DNA of 64,000 nucleotides from Paragemmobacter kunshanensis (GCF_011059185.1 NZ_JAALFE010000001.1:248001-312000), one strand, 5' to 3'. Shown: positions 53,719-63,307, counted from the stretch's first letter. The notes: generated by a model from the letters alone, not told the origin. A program made the numbers and translations.

Positions 53719-55062
53719 ATGACAGATATGCTTTCAAACCTGACGGACCGCCTGCTTGAGGCCGCACGCCGCGCCGGGGCCGAGGCGGCGGATGCGCTGG
53801 CCGTGCAGGGCACGTCGCTGACGATAGATGTCCGGCAGGGCAAGCTGGAACAGGCCGAGCGCGCGGAAGGCACGGAAATCGGGCTGCGGGTGCTGTTCGG
53901 CGGGAAACAGGCCTGCGTATCGGCATCGGATTTGTCGGACAGGACGATTGCCGCGCTGGCGGAACGGGCCGTGGCGATGGCGCGCGAGGCGCCCGAGGAT
54001 CCCTGTGTCGGGCTGGCCGATCCGGGGCAACTGGCGCGGGGCTGGGATCTGGCGGCGCTGGATCTGGTGGATCCCACGCCCGAGCCGGATGCCGCGGCGC
54101 TGGAGGCCGATTGCCGCGCGGCCGAGGCTGCCGCCCTGGCGCGATCCGGGATCACGCAGGTCGAGGCATCGGCAGGCTATTCGGCGCGGGCCATGCATCT
54201 GGCCGCGTCGAACGGGTTTTCCGGTGGCTATGCGCGCAGTTCGCGGTCCATCTCGGCGGTGGCCTTTACCGGAAGCGGCACCGGGATGGAGCGGGACTGG
54301 GCCGGGGAAAGCCGGGTCTATCAGGGCGATCTGCCTGCGGCAGAGGGCATCGGCGCCTTGGCGGCAGAGCGGGCGCTGGCGCGGAGCGGGGCTGTCAAGC
54401 CGGTGACGGGTGTCTATCCGGTTCTGTTCGATGAACGGGTGGCATCATCGCTGATCGGGCATCTCTTGTCGGCAGTGAACGGGGCGGCGATTGCGCGCGG
54501 GGCAAGCTGGCTGCGCGATGCGCTGGGGCAGCAGGTGCTGCCGGCGGGGCTTTCGGTGATCGAGGATCCGCATCGGCCGCGCATCGGATCGTCGCGGCCC
54601 TTTGACGGCGAGGGGCTGCCGACGCGGCGGCGGGCCATCGTCGAGGATGGCATCCTGACGGGCTGGACGCTGGATCTGGCGACGGGGCGCAAGCTGGGGA
54701 TGGCAAGCACCGCCAATGCGGCACGGGGCACGTCTTCGCCGCCCTCGCCCAGCACATCGAACATCGACCTGACGCAGGGGACGGCAACGCGCGAGGCGCT
54801 GCTGCGCGATATGGGGCGGGGGCTTTATGTCACCTCGATGATCGGGTCGACAATCAACCCGACCACGGGCGATTATTCCCGCGGGGCCGCCGGGTTCTGG
54901 GTGGAGAACGGGCAGATTTCCCATCCGGTGAACGAATGCACCATCGCAGGCAATCTGCGCGAGATGCTGCTGCGGCTGATCCCGGCGAATGACGCGCGGG
55001 CGCATCTTTCGACGCGGGTGCCATCCTGCCTGATCGACGGGCTGACCCTTGCCGGGGCCTGA
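53719..55062 (+). CDS. pmbA: TldD/PmbA-family metalloprotease subunit
   Basis: The 447-residue protein is a PmbA/TldE-like subunit of the TldD/TldE zinc protease, which processes peptides such as microcin precursors and antitoxins. It shows the N-terminal G-L-R-V-L-F-G-G-K-Q block, V-D-P-T-P near 110 and the C-terminal N-I-D-L-T-Q-G and G-I/T-S-M-I-G-S region with S-R-G-A-A-G-F-W-V-E-N-G. The zinc HExxxH motif belongs to the TldD partner, and no such motif is seen here; the partner is not in the window. ATG at 53719 after AGAGGA. It overlaps the next gene by 14 bases. Confidence 0.9.
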   Translation: MTDMLSNLTDRLLEAARRAGAEAADALAVQGTSLTIDVRQGKLEQAERAEGTEIGLRVLFGGKQACVSASDLSDRTIAALAERAVAMAREAPEDPCVGLADPGQLARGWDLAALDLVDPTPEPDAAALEADCRAAEAAALARSGITQVEASAGYSARAMHLAASNGFSGGYARSSRSISAVAFTGSGTGMERDWAGESRVYQGDLPAAEGIGALAAERALARSGAVKPVTGVYPVLFDERVASSLIGHLLSAVNGAAIARGASWLRDALGQQVLPAGLSVIEDPHRPRIGSSRPFDGEGLPTRRRAIVEDGILTGWTLDLATGRKLGMASTANAARGTSSPPSPSTSNIDLTQGTATREALLRDMGRGLYVTSMIGSTINPTTGDYSRGAAGFWVENGQISHPVNECTIAGNLREMLLRLIPANDARAHLSTRVPSCLIDGLTLAGA

Positions 55063-55834
55063 CGAGGATCTGGCGCTGCTGATCGGGGCGGCGCAAGAGG
55101 CGGGGCGGATCGCGCTGCGGTTCTGGAAGCGCAACCCGCGTGTCTGGGACAAGGGCGAGGAGGGCCCCGTCACCGAGGCGGATCATGCCGTGAACGAGGC
55201 GCTTTTGCGCCGCCTGCGGGCGGCACGGCCGGATTATGGCTGGCTTTCGGAAGAGACGCCCGACGATCCGGCGCGGCTGGAGACGGAACATCAGTTCATC
55301 CTTGATCCTATCGACGGGACGCGGGCCTTCATCGCGGGCGAGGACAGTTTCAGCCATGCCATCGCCGTGGCGCGGCAGGGGGTGGTAACGGCGGGGGTTG
55401 TCTATCTGCCGGCGCTGGGGCGGATGTTTGCGGCAACCTGCGATGGTGCCGCGACGCTGAATGGCGCAGTGATCGAGGCGAGCCGTCTGCCGGGGATCGA
55501 GGGGGCCAATATCCTGACGCCTTCGGCCAACATGAAGCCCGAGCTTTGGCCCGGGGGCGTGCCCGATCTGAAGCGGAGTTTCCGCGCCTCGGTCGCCTAT
55601 CGGCTGGCGCTGGTGGCGCAGGGGCGGTTCGACGGGATGCTGTCGTTCCGGCAGGGCTGGGAATGGGATATCGCGGCGGGCAGCCTGATCGCCAGCCGCG
55701 CCGGGGCGCGGGTGACGGATCGGGCGGGCCGGGCGCTGCGGTTCAATATGGCGGTGCCGAAGGCGGACGGGCTGATCGCGGCGGCGCCGGGCCTGCATGC
55801 GGCGCTGCTGGAACGCCTGCAGGCGGCGGGCTGA
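55049..55834 (+). CDS. Inositol-monophosphatase-family phosphatase (CysQ-like)
   Basis: The 261-residue protein has the lithium-sensitive phosphatase motifs E68-E69, D86-P-I-D89-G-T (metal and phosphate site) and W-E-W-D-I-A-A-G near 212. Candidates are 3'(2'),5'-bisphosphate nucleotidase (CysQ), which clears PAP from sulfate assimilation and sulfotransferase reactions, or inositol monophosphatase. The CysQ reading fits the sulfotransferase gene in the window, but it is only a possibility. It appears to start with TTG at 55049 inside the end of pmbA. No ATG or GTG lies near the conserved start, which begins P-G-P-D-E-D. A hairpin terminator follows. Confidence 0.87.
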   Translation: MPGPDEDLALLIGAAQEAGRIALRFWKRNPRVWDKGEEGPVTEADHAVNEALLRRLRAARPDYGWLSEETPDDPARLETEHQFILDPIDGTRAFIAGEDSFSHAIAVARQGVVTAGVVYLPALGRMFAATCDGAATLNGAVIEASRLPGIEGANILTPSANMKPELWPGGVPDLKRSFRASVAYRLALVAQGRFDGMLSFRQGWEWDIAAGSLIASRAGARVTDRAGRALRFNMAVPKADGLIAAAPGLHAALLERLQAAG

Positions 55835-55851
55835 AGCCCTGTCCTGCAAGG

Positions 55852-55879
55852 AAAAAGGGGGCCTGACCGGCCCCCTTTT
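55852..55879. terminator. Bidirectional terminator between cysQ-like and helicase genes
   Basis: Eleven-base arms AAAAGGGGGCC and GGCCCCCTTTT (55853-55863, 55869-55879) around TGACC make a stem with A/T ends on both sides, so it can end both the plus-strand pmbA/cysQ transcript and the minus-strand helicase transcript. Confidence 0.85.
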
Positions 55880-55906
55880 CATTGGCACGACGATGGACGG
55901 CCGGGA

Positions 55907-58318
55907 TCACTTTTTCCGTGGCGGAACAAAGCGTTTGGACGTGTCGCGCGCATCCGCCTTGGGCTTGGCCGGGCGTGCCGCGGGCTTTGCCGGGGCGGGT
56001 TTGCCGCCGGGCTTGGCGCGGAAGGGCTTGCCTTCGGCCCCTTCGGCGCGCGGCTTGAAGGGCTTGTCGCCCTTGGCGGCCCAATCCCCTTTCGGGCGGG
56101 GTGCATCGCCTTCGGCGCGGGGCTTTCTGGGGGCCCATTCGGCCTTGCCGCCCGAGGCGGCGTTGGCGTGGGATTTGAAGCCGGTGGCGCGGCCTGCGGG
56201 GCGATCGGTGCCTTCCGATCCGCGTGACGGGCCGCCATGGCTTTTGAATCCGGCGGAGCGCGGAGCGCCGCCTTCGGCCTTCCAGCGCGGCTTGCGTTCG
56301 GTATCGTCGCGCGGGGCATAGGGTTTCTTTTCAAAGGGTTTGCGGTCGCCGTCCTCACGCGGGGCGTAAGGCTTTTTCGCATAGGGTTTGCGGTCGCCCT
56401 CTTCGCGGGGGGCGGTGGCGCGCTTTTCGTAAGGCTTGCGTTCCGGCGCGCCGTCGCGCGGGGCATAGGGCTTGCGCGGGGCAGAGGGGCGGTCGCCATC
56501 CGGGTGCCAATCGGCCTTGGGCTTGCGTGCCGCGGCTGGTGCAGGGGCCGGTGCAGGGGCCGGTGCAGAAGCGGCGGGGCCGGACTCATCGTCTTCGACG
56601 ATGCGGGGGGGCTTGCCGGAATAGCTGGGCTTGTCGGCGCGGTCCTCGCGCAGGGGGCGCGGGGTGACGCGACGTTCGGGCCGTTCGGCACGTTCGGGGC
56701 GGGCAGAGGGCGCGGGGCGCTGCGGGCGTTCCAGCGAGGGTTCGCCTTCCATGCGTTCCATCATCAGGCCCGGTTCGATTTCAACCATCGCGCCAAAGCG
56801 GCCGGAAAGCGGTTCGGCGATCTGGACAAGGGTGAAATCCTGCTGCACCCGGATCGCGCCGATCCCGTCCTTCGAGATGGAGCCGGTTTCGCAGATCTTG
56901 GGCAGGAGCCAGCGCGCCTCGGCCCGGCCGGTATGGCCGACGGACAGGCGATACCAGACCGAGGGGCCGAAGTCGCCGCGTTCGCGTGGCGGCAGGGCGG
57001 CGGGCGGGGGCAGGCTGTCGGAGAGAACCTCGGGCGCGGAGCGGCCTTCGCGCCAGAGGCGGATGAAGGCCGCGGCCACCTGTTCGCCGCCGAAGCGATC
57101 CAGCAGGGTGGCGGCCATTTCGGCCTCATCGCCCGGTTCCTGCGCGAGGGCGGGATGTTCGATCAGGCGGAGATCATCCTTGGCCTGCACCTCTTCGGCG
57201 CTGGGGGCCTTGCCCCATTCGGCGACAAGCTTTGCCCCCTGCAGCAGGCGCTGTGCCTTGCGGAATTCGGCGGGCGGCACGATCAGGGCCGAAACGCCCT
57301 TGCGACCGGCGCGGCCGGTGCGGCCCGAACGGTGGAGCAGGGTTTCGGAATTCGACGGCAGATCGGCATGGACCACCAGTTCCAGACCCGGCAGGTCGAT
57401 CCCGCGGGCGGCGACATCGGTGGCGATGCAGACCCGCGCCCGGCCATCGCGCAGCGCCTGCAGCGCGTGCATCCGTTCCGACTGGCTGAGTTCGCCGGAC
57501 AGGGCCACGGCCTGAAAGCCGCGATTGGCCATGCGGGCATAAAGGTGGTTCACATTCGCCCGCGTCTTGCAGAAGACGATGGCGGTCTGCGCCTCGTAGA
57601 AGCGCAGGACGTTGAAGATCGCATGTTCCTTGTCGCGGGCCTGAACCGAAAGCGCGCGATATTCGATGTCGACATGCTGGCGGGCCTCGCCCTGGGCGGC
57701 GATGCGCAGGGCATCGCGCTGGAAGGTGGCGGCCAGCTTTTCAATCTCTTTCGGCACGGTGGCCGAGAACATCAGCGTGCGGCGGTCTTCGGCGGCGGCG
57801 GCAAGGATGAATTCCAGATCTTCGGCAAAGCCGAGATCAAGCATCTCGTCGGCCTCGTCCAGCACCACGGCGCGGACGCCGGAAAGATCGAGCGAGCCGC
57901 GTTCGATGTGATCGCGCAGGCGGCCCGGCGTGCCGACGACGACATGCGCCCCGCGTTCGAGGGCGCGGCGTTCGGTGCGGTAATCCATCCCGCCCACGCA
58001 GGAGGCCAGCATCGCCCCGGCTTCGGCATAGAGCCACTGGAATTCGCGCTGCACCTGCTGGGCCAGTTCCCGCGTGGGGGCCACGATCAGCGCCAGCGGG
58101 CGATCGGCGAAGAGAAGCCGGTCCTGGCCTGCCAGAACGTCGGGGGCGATGGCGATGCCGAAGGCCACGGTCTTGCCCGAGCCTGTCTGGGCAGAGACCA
58201 GCAGGTCGCGGCCCGCGACTTCGGGCGCGAGCATCGCGGTCTGGACGGAGGTGAGGGTTTCATAGCCCTTGGCCGAAAGGGCCGCAGCCAGAGGCGCGGC
58301 AATCGTCTTGTCTGTCAT
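55907..58318 (-). CDS. DEAD-box RNA helicase with repetitive disordered tail
   Basis: The 803-residue protein has two RecA domains: S-A-Q-T-G-S-G-K-T (about 42-50), the D-E-A-D box near 153, S-A-T, and the H-R-S-G-R-T-G-R-A-G block of domain two. A DbpA/CsdA-type RNA-binding domain follows (about 448-505, G-P-S-V-W-Y-R-L through L-V-Q-I-A-E). The last 290 residues are low-complexity: Arg/Lys/Pro/Gly-rich with repeats such as K-P-Y-A-P-R and E-G-D-R-K-P at about 608-675, and Ala-Pro runs near 580. The helicase is likely used in ribosome assembly or cold adaptation, as for CsdA; the tail probably binds RNA and may drive condensation. ATG at 58318 after AGGAAA. Confidence 0.92.
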   Translation of the reverse strand: MTDKTIAAPLAAALSAKGYETLTSVQTAMLAPEVAGRDLLVSAQTGSGKTVAFGIAIAPDVLAGQDRLLFADRPLALIVAPTRELAQQVQREFQWLYAEAGAMLASCVGGMDYRTERRALERGAHVVVGTPGRLRDHIERGSLDLSGVRAVVLDEADEMLDLGFAEDLEFILAAAAEDRRTLMFSATVPKEIEKLAATFQRDALRIAAQGEARQHVDIEYRALSVQARDKEHAIFNVLRFYEAQTAIVFCKTRANVNHLYARMANRGFQAVALSGELSQSERMHALQALRDGRARVCIATDVAARGIDLPGLELVVHADLPSNSETLLHRSGRTGRAGRKGVSALIVPPAEFRKAQRLLQGAKLVAEWGKAPSAEEVQAKDDLRLIEHPALAQEPGDEAEMAATLLDRFGGEQVAAAFIRLWREGRSAPEVLSDSLPPPAALPPRERGDFGPSVWYRLSVGHTGRAEARWLLPKICETGSISKDGIGAIRVQQDFTLVQIAEPLSGRFGAMVEIEPGLMMERMEGEPSLERPQRPAPSARPERAERPERRVTPRPLREDRADKPSYSGKPPRIVEDDESGPAASAPAPAPAPAPAAARKPKADWHPDGDRPSAPRKPYAPRDGAPERKPYEKRATAPREEGDRKPYAKKPYAPREDGDRKPFEKKPYAPRDDTERKPRWKAEGGAPRSAGFKSHGGPSRGSEGTDRPAGRATGFKSHANAASGGKAEWAPRKPRAEGDAPRPKGDWAAKGDKPFKPRAEGAEGKPFRAKPGGKPAPAKPAARPAKPKADARDTSKRFVPPRKK

Positions 58319-58574
58319 GTCATTTCCTGAAGGGGCGGCTTGATGCGCCCGTGAAGCACCAGTGATCGGCACCTCATTCCCCTTCGCAGGACCGGCCTCC
58401 CAAACCGCCGCCTGCCCCGGAATCCTCGGGCCGTGCTGGGGGCATAGGGCAAAAGCGCGGGAATGTATAGCGATGCTTTGCCCGGGCCGCCGCCGATGGG
58501 CGGCTTGACCCTGCGGCCCGCCTCGTTACCCTGCGCCGGATTTCCACGACTCTTACCCCGCGGAGCGGAGAACC

Positions 58575-58820
58575 ATGACACAGCGCCTGCATCTCGTCTT
58601 TGGCGGCGAGTTGGTGACACCCGAGAAGAATGTCTTCCGGGATGTTTCCAAGATCCATATCGTCGGGATGTATCCCGACTATGCCTCGGCCTTTTCGGCC
58701 TGGAAGGCAGAAGCGCAGAAGACGGTGGACAATGCCCATATGCGGTATTTCATCGCCCATCTGCACCGGCTGCGGGATGAAGAACATGCGGGATCCGCGA
58801 CCGAAGCCTTCAGCCAGTAA
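58575..58820 (+). CDS. DUF4170-family small protein
   Basis: The 81-residue protein (R-L-H-L-V-F-G-G-E-L-V-T-P near the start, M-R-Y-F-I-A-H-L-H-R-L near residue 56) matches the DUF4170 family. In Rhodobacterales this gene is usually found just before waaA, as here (14-base gap). The function is unknown. No signal peptide or membrane segment. CGGAGCGGAGAACC precedes the ATG. The upstream 256-base gap is shared with the divergent helicase gene and contains an imperfect dyad at about 58447-58483. Confidence 0.85.
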   Translation: MTQRLHLVFGGELVTPEKNVFRDVSKIHIVGMYPDYASAFSAWKAEAQKTVDNAHMRYFIAHLHRLRDEEHAGSATEAFSQ

Positions 58821-58833
58821 GACCTGATCCCGA

Positions 58834-60030
58834 ATGGCCTATTCCATCGGGCTGACGCTTTACAACCTGTCGAACCGGCGTGACTTCGGGTCCGTGGCCG
58901 AAAGGCCGGCGCGGCCCGCGGGGGCGCTGGTCTGGCTGCATGCGCCGGGGGCGGAGGCAGCGCGGTCGCTGCTGGAGTTGGCGCGGCGGCTGGTGGCAGA
59001 GGATGGGGTTGGCGTGCTTTTGACCTGTGCCGATCCGCTGCCCGCGCGGGAGGGCGTGATTCTGCAGGCGCCGCCGCCCGATACCCAGCCGGAGGCGGCG
59101 GCCTTTCTCGATCACTGGCGGCCGGATGTGGCGGTGTTTTCCGAAGGGGAGTTGCGCCCTGCCCTGCTGCATGAGGCGGCGGACCGGAAGATCGGGTTGT
59201 TGATGGTGGGGGCGCGGAACCCGGCCTTCCTGAAAGAGCGGGACGGCTGGTATCCGGGGTTGATGCGGGGATTGCTGGCCGAGTTCCGCGCCGTGCTGGC
59301 GGTTGATGAGGGCGCGGCGCGGGCCTTTCGCAAGGCGGGGGCGGTGCCTTCGGCCGTGCAGGTGATCGGCAAGCTGGAAGAGGAAAGCGCGGCCCTGCCC
59401 TGCCTTGAGGCAGAGCGCGATGCGCTGGCGCGGCAGTTGGCGACGCGGCCAGTCTGGCTGGCCGCCGCCCTGCCCGAGGCCGAGGAGGCGGCGGTGATCG
59501 CGGCGCATCGGTCGGCCTTGCGGCTGGCGCATCGGTTGCTGCTGATCGTGGTGCCGAAGGAGGCGTCACGGATCGAGGCGCTGGCGCAGAAGATGGAGAA
59601 GGAAGAGGGCTGGACCGTTGCCCGGCGCAGCGCGGAGGAAGAGCCGGAGCCGGAGACCGAGGTCTATATCGCCGATGGCGAGGGGGAGTTCGGGCTGTGG
59701 TACCGGCTGGCACCGATCACCTTTCTGGGCGGCAGTCTGGCAGGGGGCGGCTGCCTGCGCGACCCGCTGGAGCCTGCCGCGCTGGGATCGGCGATCCTTT
59801 ACGGCCCGCGGCCCGGTATCCATGGCAGCACCTTCGGGCGGCTGGGCGCCGCGCGGGCGGCGCGGGCGGTGGGATCGGCCGCGGATCTGGCGGAGGCGCT
59901 GGCGGATCTGCTGTCGCCCGACCGGGCGGCGCGGTTGGCGCAGGCGGCCTGGGCCGTGGCATCTGACGGGGCGGAGGCCACGGAGCGCGTGATGGACCTG
60001 ATCCGCAGGGTCATGGACGGAGAGGCGTGA
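58834..60030 (+). CDS. waaA: 3-deoxy-D-manno-octulosonic acid transferase (Kdo transferase)
   Basis: WaaA adds Kdo from CMP-Kdo to lipid IVA in lipopolysaccharide core synthesis. The 398-residue protein resembles GT30 Kdo transferases: an early L-V-W-L-H-A-P-G block, [14 protein letters not shown] near 95, and the late [10 protein letters not shown] segment around 295. The classical N-terminal membrane anchor is weak here, beginning near residue 5 with only modest hydrophobicity. Context supports the call: lpxK, the lipid A 4'-kinase, overlaps its stop, and DUF4170 precedes it. E. coli-type WaaA is about 425 residues, so this is slightly short. Confidence 0.9.
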   Translation: MAYSIGLTLYNLSNRRDFGSVAERPARPAGALVWLHAPGAEAARSLLELARRLVAEDGVGVLLTCADPLPAREGVILQAPPPDTQPEAAAFLDHWRPDVAVFSEGELRPALLHEAADRKIGLLMVGARNPAFLKERDGWYPGLMRGLLAEFRAVLAVDEGAARAFRKAGAVPSAVQVIGKLEEESAALPCLEAERDALARQLATRPVWLAAALPEAEEAAVIAAHRSALRLAHRLLLIVVPKEASRIEALAQKMEKEEGWTVARRSAEEEPEPETEVYIADGEGEFGLWYRLAPITFLGGSLAGGGCLRDPLEPAALGSAILYGPRPGIHGSTFGRLGAARAARAVGSAADLAEALADLLSPDRAARLAQAAWAVASDGAEATERVMDLIRRVMDGEA

Positions 60031-61040
60031 TGCGCGCGCCGGCGTTCTGGTTCACCGAACCGGCGCGGCCCGCGCTGCTGGCGCGGCTGCTGGGGCCGCT
60101 GGGGCGGGCCTATGCGGCGGCCACGGCGCGGCGGCTGCGGCAGGGCGGGGGCTATCGGGCCGGGGTGCCGGTGATCTGCGTGGGGAACCTGAACGCGGGC
60201 GGCACGGGGAAGACGCCCACGGTGATCGCCCTGCTGGAGCGGCTGGCCGCGCGGGGCGTGGCGGCGCATGTCGTGTCGCGCGGGCATGGCGGGCGGCTGG
60301 CAGGGCCGGTGCGGGTGGAAGAGCGGCGGCATGGCGCTGCCGATGTGGGGGATGAGCCGCTGCTGCTGGCGGCCTTTGCGCCCGTCTGGGTGGCGAAGGA
60401 CCGCGCCGCCGGGGTGCGGGCGGCCGAGGCGGCCGGGGCGGGCGTGATCGTGCTGGATGACGGGTTTCAGAACCCGTCGGTGGAGAAGGACCTGAGCCTG
60501 ATCGTCGTGGATGCGCGGCAGGGATTCGGCAATGGGCGCTGCCTGCCTGCGGGACCACTGCGCGAGCCGGTGGCGGTGGGGATGGCGCGGGCGGATCTGC
60601 TTTTGTCCATTGGCGATGCGGCGGCGCAGGCGGGGTTTGCGGCAGATTGGGGGCCGGCGATCCGCGTGCCGCATCTGACGGGGCGGCTGGAGCCGTTGCA
60701 GATGGGGATGGACTGGCAGGGGCTGCGCGTGATCGCCTTTGCCGGGATTGGCAATCCGGAAAAGTTCTTTGCCACGCTGCGGGCAGAGGGGGCGGAGGTG
60801 ATCCGCGCGGTGCCGCTGGACGATCACCAGCCGCTGAGCGATGCGCTGATGGCGCGGCTGGAGCTGGAGGCGCGGGGATTGGGCGCGCAACTGGTGACGA
60901 CAGAGAAGGATGCCGTGCGGTTGCCTGCCGCGTTCCGGATGAAGGTGCTGACCCTGCCGGTCCGGCTGCGGATCGGCGACGCCGCGCCGCTGGATGCGGC
61001 GCTGGCGCGGATCGGGGTTCAGCCCAGGATTTCGTCCTGA
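60030..61040 (+). CDS. lpxK: Tetraacyldisaccharide 4'-kinase
   Basis: LpxK phosphorylates the 4' position of the lipid A disaccharide on the cytoplasmic side of the inner membrane. The 336-residue protein has the P-loop G-G-T-G-K-T (57-62) in [10 protein letters not shown], then [16 protein letters not shown], and T-T-E-K-D-A-V-R near the end. These are all family signatures. The ATG at 60030 overlaps the waaA TGA by one base (TGATG), with GGAGAGG as ribosome site; GTG at 60027 is an alternative. Its 3' end runs 22 bases into the tail of the convergent CoA-transferase gene. Confidence 0.95.
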   Translation: MRAPAFWFTEPARPALLARLLGPLGRAYAAATARRLRQGGGYRAGVPVICVGNLNAGGTGKTPTVIALLERLAARGVAAHVVSRGHGGRLAGPVRVEERRHGAADVGDEPLLLAAFAPVWVAKDRAAGVRAAEAAGAGVIVLDDGFQNPSVEKDLSLIVVDARQGFGNGRCLPAGPLREPVAVGMARADLLLSIGDAAAQAGFAADWGPAIRVPHLTGRLEPLQMGMDWQGLRVIAFAGIGNPEKFFATLRAEGAEVIRAVPLDDHQPLSDALMARLELEARGLGAQLVTTEKDAVRLPAAFRMKVLTLPVRLRIGDAAPLDAALARIGVQPRISS

Positions 61041-62146
61041 TGTTCGCCCAGTTTCGGGGCGGGCCTGTCCAGCGACAGGGATGCCTCTGAAAAGGTGAAG
61101 GGGGAGCGGACGCCCGGAATGCCGCCCATGTCCAGCCGCATGCCACGGGCGATGACCTGCGGATCGGCAAAGACCTCGGCCAGGGTGTTGATCGGGCCTG
61201 CGGGAACGCCGCTGTCTTCGCAGGCCTGCAGGAGATCGGCCTTGGTCCATTTCACCGTAGCTGCGGTGATGGCGGCGGTCATGGCTTCGCGGTTGCGAAC
61301 GCGGTCGGCATTCGTGAGGTAATCGGGATGTTCGGCCATGGCTTCCAGCCCGAGGATGGCGCAGAGCTTGCGGTACTGGCCATCGTTGCCGGTCGCGAGG
61401 ATGATCCAGCCATCGGCGCAGTCGAACACGGCATAGGGGGCAAGGTTGGGGTGGGCATTGCCCATCTTGGCGGGGGCCTTTCCGGTGGTGAGGTAGTTCA
61501 TGTTCTGGTTGGCCATGATGGCGGTGGCCACATCCATCAGCGCCATGTCGATCTGCTGGCCCCGCCCGGTGACCCCGCGCTGCACGAGGGCGGCGAGGAT
61601 CGCCGTGGCGGCATAGACGCCGGTGAAGACGTCCGTCACGGCGACGCCCACCTTCTGTGGCTGGCCATCCTTTTCGCCTGTCACGCTCATCAAACCGGCC
61701 ATGCCCTGGATGATGAAATCATAGCCCGCGCGATGGGCATAGGGGCCGGTCTGGCCGAAACCGGTGATCGAACAATAGACCAGCCGGGGATTGACCTTCT
61801 GCAGCGAGGGCCAGTCGAGCCCGTATTTCGCCAGCCCGCCGACCTTGAAATTCTCGATCACCACATCGGCATCGGCCACCAGGCGGCGCACGGTTTCCTG
61901 CCCCTCGGGCGTGCGGAAATCGCAGGTGACGGAGCGTTTGCCGCGGTTCGTGGCATGGAAATAGGCGGCGGAACGGTCGCCTTCGCGTTCGATGAAGGGG
62001 GGCCCCCATTGGCGGGTGTCATCACCTTCGGGGGATTCGACCTTGATCACCTCGGCCCCCAGATCGGCCAGGGTCTGGCCGGCCCAGGGACCGGCCAGGA
62101 TGCGGGCGAGTTCGATGACCCTTATGCCAGCCAGCGGGGCGGACAT
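61019..62146 (-). CDS. CaiB/BaiF-family CoA-transferase (class III)
   Basis: The 375-residue protein shows class III CoA-transferase features: [12 protein letters not shown] near the start, [11 protein letters not shown], the G-F-G-Q-T-G-P-Y block, and the catalytic aspartate expected in [11 protein letters not shown] near residue 170. Members move CoA between short dicarboxylates or other acids (formyl-CoA, succinyl-CoA, alpha-methylacyl-CoA and others); which one is unclear. The stop overlaps the end of lpxK tail to tail. It is followed, on the same strand, one base from the DsbA-like gene upstream, so those two may be cotranscribed. Confidence 0.9.
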   Translation of the reverse strand: MSAPLAGIRVIELARILAGPWAGQTLADLGAEVIKVESPEGDDTRQWGPPFIEREGDRSAAYFHATNRGKRSVTCDFRTPEGQETVRRLVADADVVIENFKVGGLAKYGLDWPSLQKVNPRLVYCSITGFGQTGPYAHRAGYDFIIQGMAGLMSVTGEKDGQPQKVGVAVTDVFTGVYAATAILAALVQRGVTGRGQQIDMALMDVATAIMANQNMNYLTTGKAPAKMGNAHPNLAPYAVFDCADGWIILATGNDGQYRKLCAILGLEAMAEHPDYLTNADRVRNREAMTAAITAATVKWTKADLLQACEDSGVPAGPINTLAEVFADPQVIARGMRLDMGGIPGVRSPFTFSEASLSLDRPAPKLGEHQDEILG

Positions 62147-62147
62147 G

Positions 62148-62768
62148 TCATTCGGCCAGCTTGGCGTCGATGATCGCCTTCATGTCCTCGAAGGACATGT
62201 TGGAATGCTTTTCGCCGTCGATCATGAAGCTGGGCGTGCCTTCGATGCCATCGGCAGCCATGTTGGTTTCGAAATGGGCGACCATGGCTTCGGCCTTGGC
62301 GCCGTCCTTGAAGCAGGCATCCAGCGCGGCATCGTCAAGCCCGGCGGATTTGCCGATGGTGCGCAGATTGCCGACCACGACATTCGGATCATCCGAGGCG
62401 GCCCATTCCTGCTGCTGGTCGAAGAGCATGTCGACGATGCCGAAATAGCGCATCTCGCCACCGCAGCGGGCGACCATGGCGGCCCAGAGACCGTAGCGAT
62501 CGAAATAGACCTCGCGGTAGGTGAAGCGGACCTTGCCGGTATCGACATATTCCGACTTCAGCCGCGGCCAGACATTGGCGTGGAAGGTGGCGCAATGCGG
62601 GCAGGTGAAGGAGGCGTATTCGGTGATCTGCACCGGAGCATCGGCGGCGCCGAGGGCGAAATCCGTGATCTCGACCGTGGCGGGGGCTTCGGTTTCCTGC
62701 GCCGGGGCGGCCAGAGGGAGAAGCCCGATCAGGGCGACAGTGGCGGCGGCGGCGAATTTCTGGAGCAT
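62148..62768 (-). CDS. DsbA-family periplasmic thiol oxidoreductase
   Basis: The 206-residue protein has a signal peptide (about 1-24, ending A-P-A-Q), a thioredoxin-like domain with the active site C56-P-H-C59, and the conserved cis-proline segment G-T-P-S-F near residue 180. It should introduce or isomerise disulfides in exported proteins. C-P-H-C is the active site of E. coli DsbA. ATG at 62768 follows GAAGG; an upstream codon at 62786 has no clear ribosome site. In Rhodobacterales it is usually found near mutY and a DUF721 gene, as here. An extra cysteine pair (C-G-G and C-F-K) could be structural. Confidence 0.92.
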   Translation of the reverse strand: MLQKFAAAATVALIGLLPLAAPAQETEAPATVEITDFALGAADAPVQITEYASFTCPHCATFHANVWPRLKSEYVDTGKVRFTYREVYFDRYGLWAAMVARCGGEMRYFGIVDMLFDQQQEWAASDDPNVVVGNLRTIGKSAGLDDAALDACFKDGAKAEAMVAHFETNMAADGIEGTPSFMIDGEKHSNMSFEDMKAIIDAKLAE

Positions 62769-62782
62769 CGGTTTCTGCCTTC

Positions 62783-63307
62783 TCATGTTTTGCGGCGAGT
62801 TAAGATGTTTTGGGCCAGGGCTTCAAGGGCGGCCCTGAGGCCGGGATCGGCAACCGGTGCCGCGGTTTCGCGGGCCTCGGCCAGCACGTCCGGCGCGGGG
62901 GCCGGGGTGGTTTTCGGTTTGGCCATGAATTCGGCCTGACCTTCGGCAAAGCCGGTGGCGGCGGTCTGGGTGAGAGAGATGCGCGAGATGGCGCGGTAGC
63001 CGTAGATGGCGTTGACCTTTTCCACGATGCGGGGCAGTTGCATCTGCACCATGGGCGCATGGGCAGAGGCGACGAGAAGCGTCAGCGTGGCCCCCATGCC
63101 TTCGCGGGTATGGCCGATCTTGACCGGGCGCGTCATGGCGGCGAGATCTGCCCCCACGACTTCGGGCCAGTGGGTGAGCAGGCGGGTGACGGCAAAGCCG
63201 CGGCTTTCGGTGGCGTTGCGGATCGGATCGCGCAGGAAGCCTGCGGCCGCCTCGAATCCGCGCATGCGGCGGTGCGGGTCTGGCGGAGGAAGCGGCTTGC
63301 GGGTCAT
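62783..63307 (-). CDS. DUF721-family protein (DciA-like)
   Basis: The 174-residue protein has the DUF721 core (about 20-110: L-L-T-H-W-P-E-V-V-G-A-D-L-A, K-I-G-H-T-R-E-G-M-G-A-T-L-T-L-L-V) and a Pro/Ala-rich disordered tail. DUF721 includes DciA, the ancestral loader of the replicative helicase DnaB; whether this alphaproteobacterial form does that job is not established here, but many genomes of this group lack DnaC. Positively charged N-terminus suggests nucleic-acid contact. It is divergent from mutY across 79 bases and ends 14 bases before the dsbA-like gene start. Confidence 0.87.
   Translation of the reverse strand: MTRKPLPPPDPHRRMRGFEAAAGFLRDPIRNATESRGFAVTRLLTHWPEVVGADLAAMTRPVKIGHTREGMGATLTLLVASAHAPMVQMQLPRIVEKVNAIYGYRAISRISLTQTAATGFAEGQAEFMAKPKTTPAPAPDVLAEARETAAPVADPGLRAALEALAQNILTRRKT

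Noticed and set aside
56290-56500. Direct repeats that might be a CRISPR or tandem-repeat array
   Set aside because: The repeats are imperfect, keep the reading frame and encode K-P-Y-A-P-R units of the helicase tail, without spacers of constant length.
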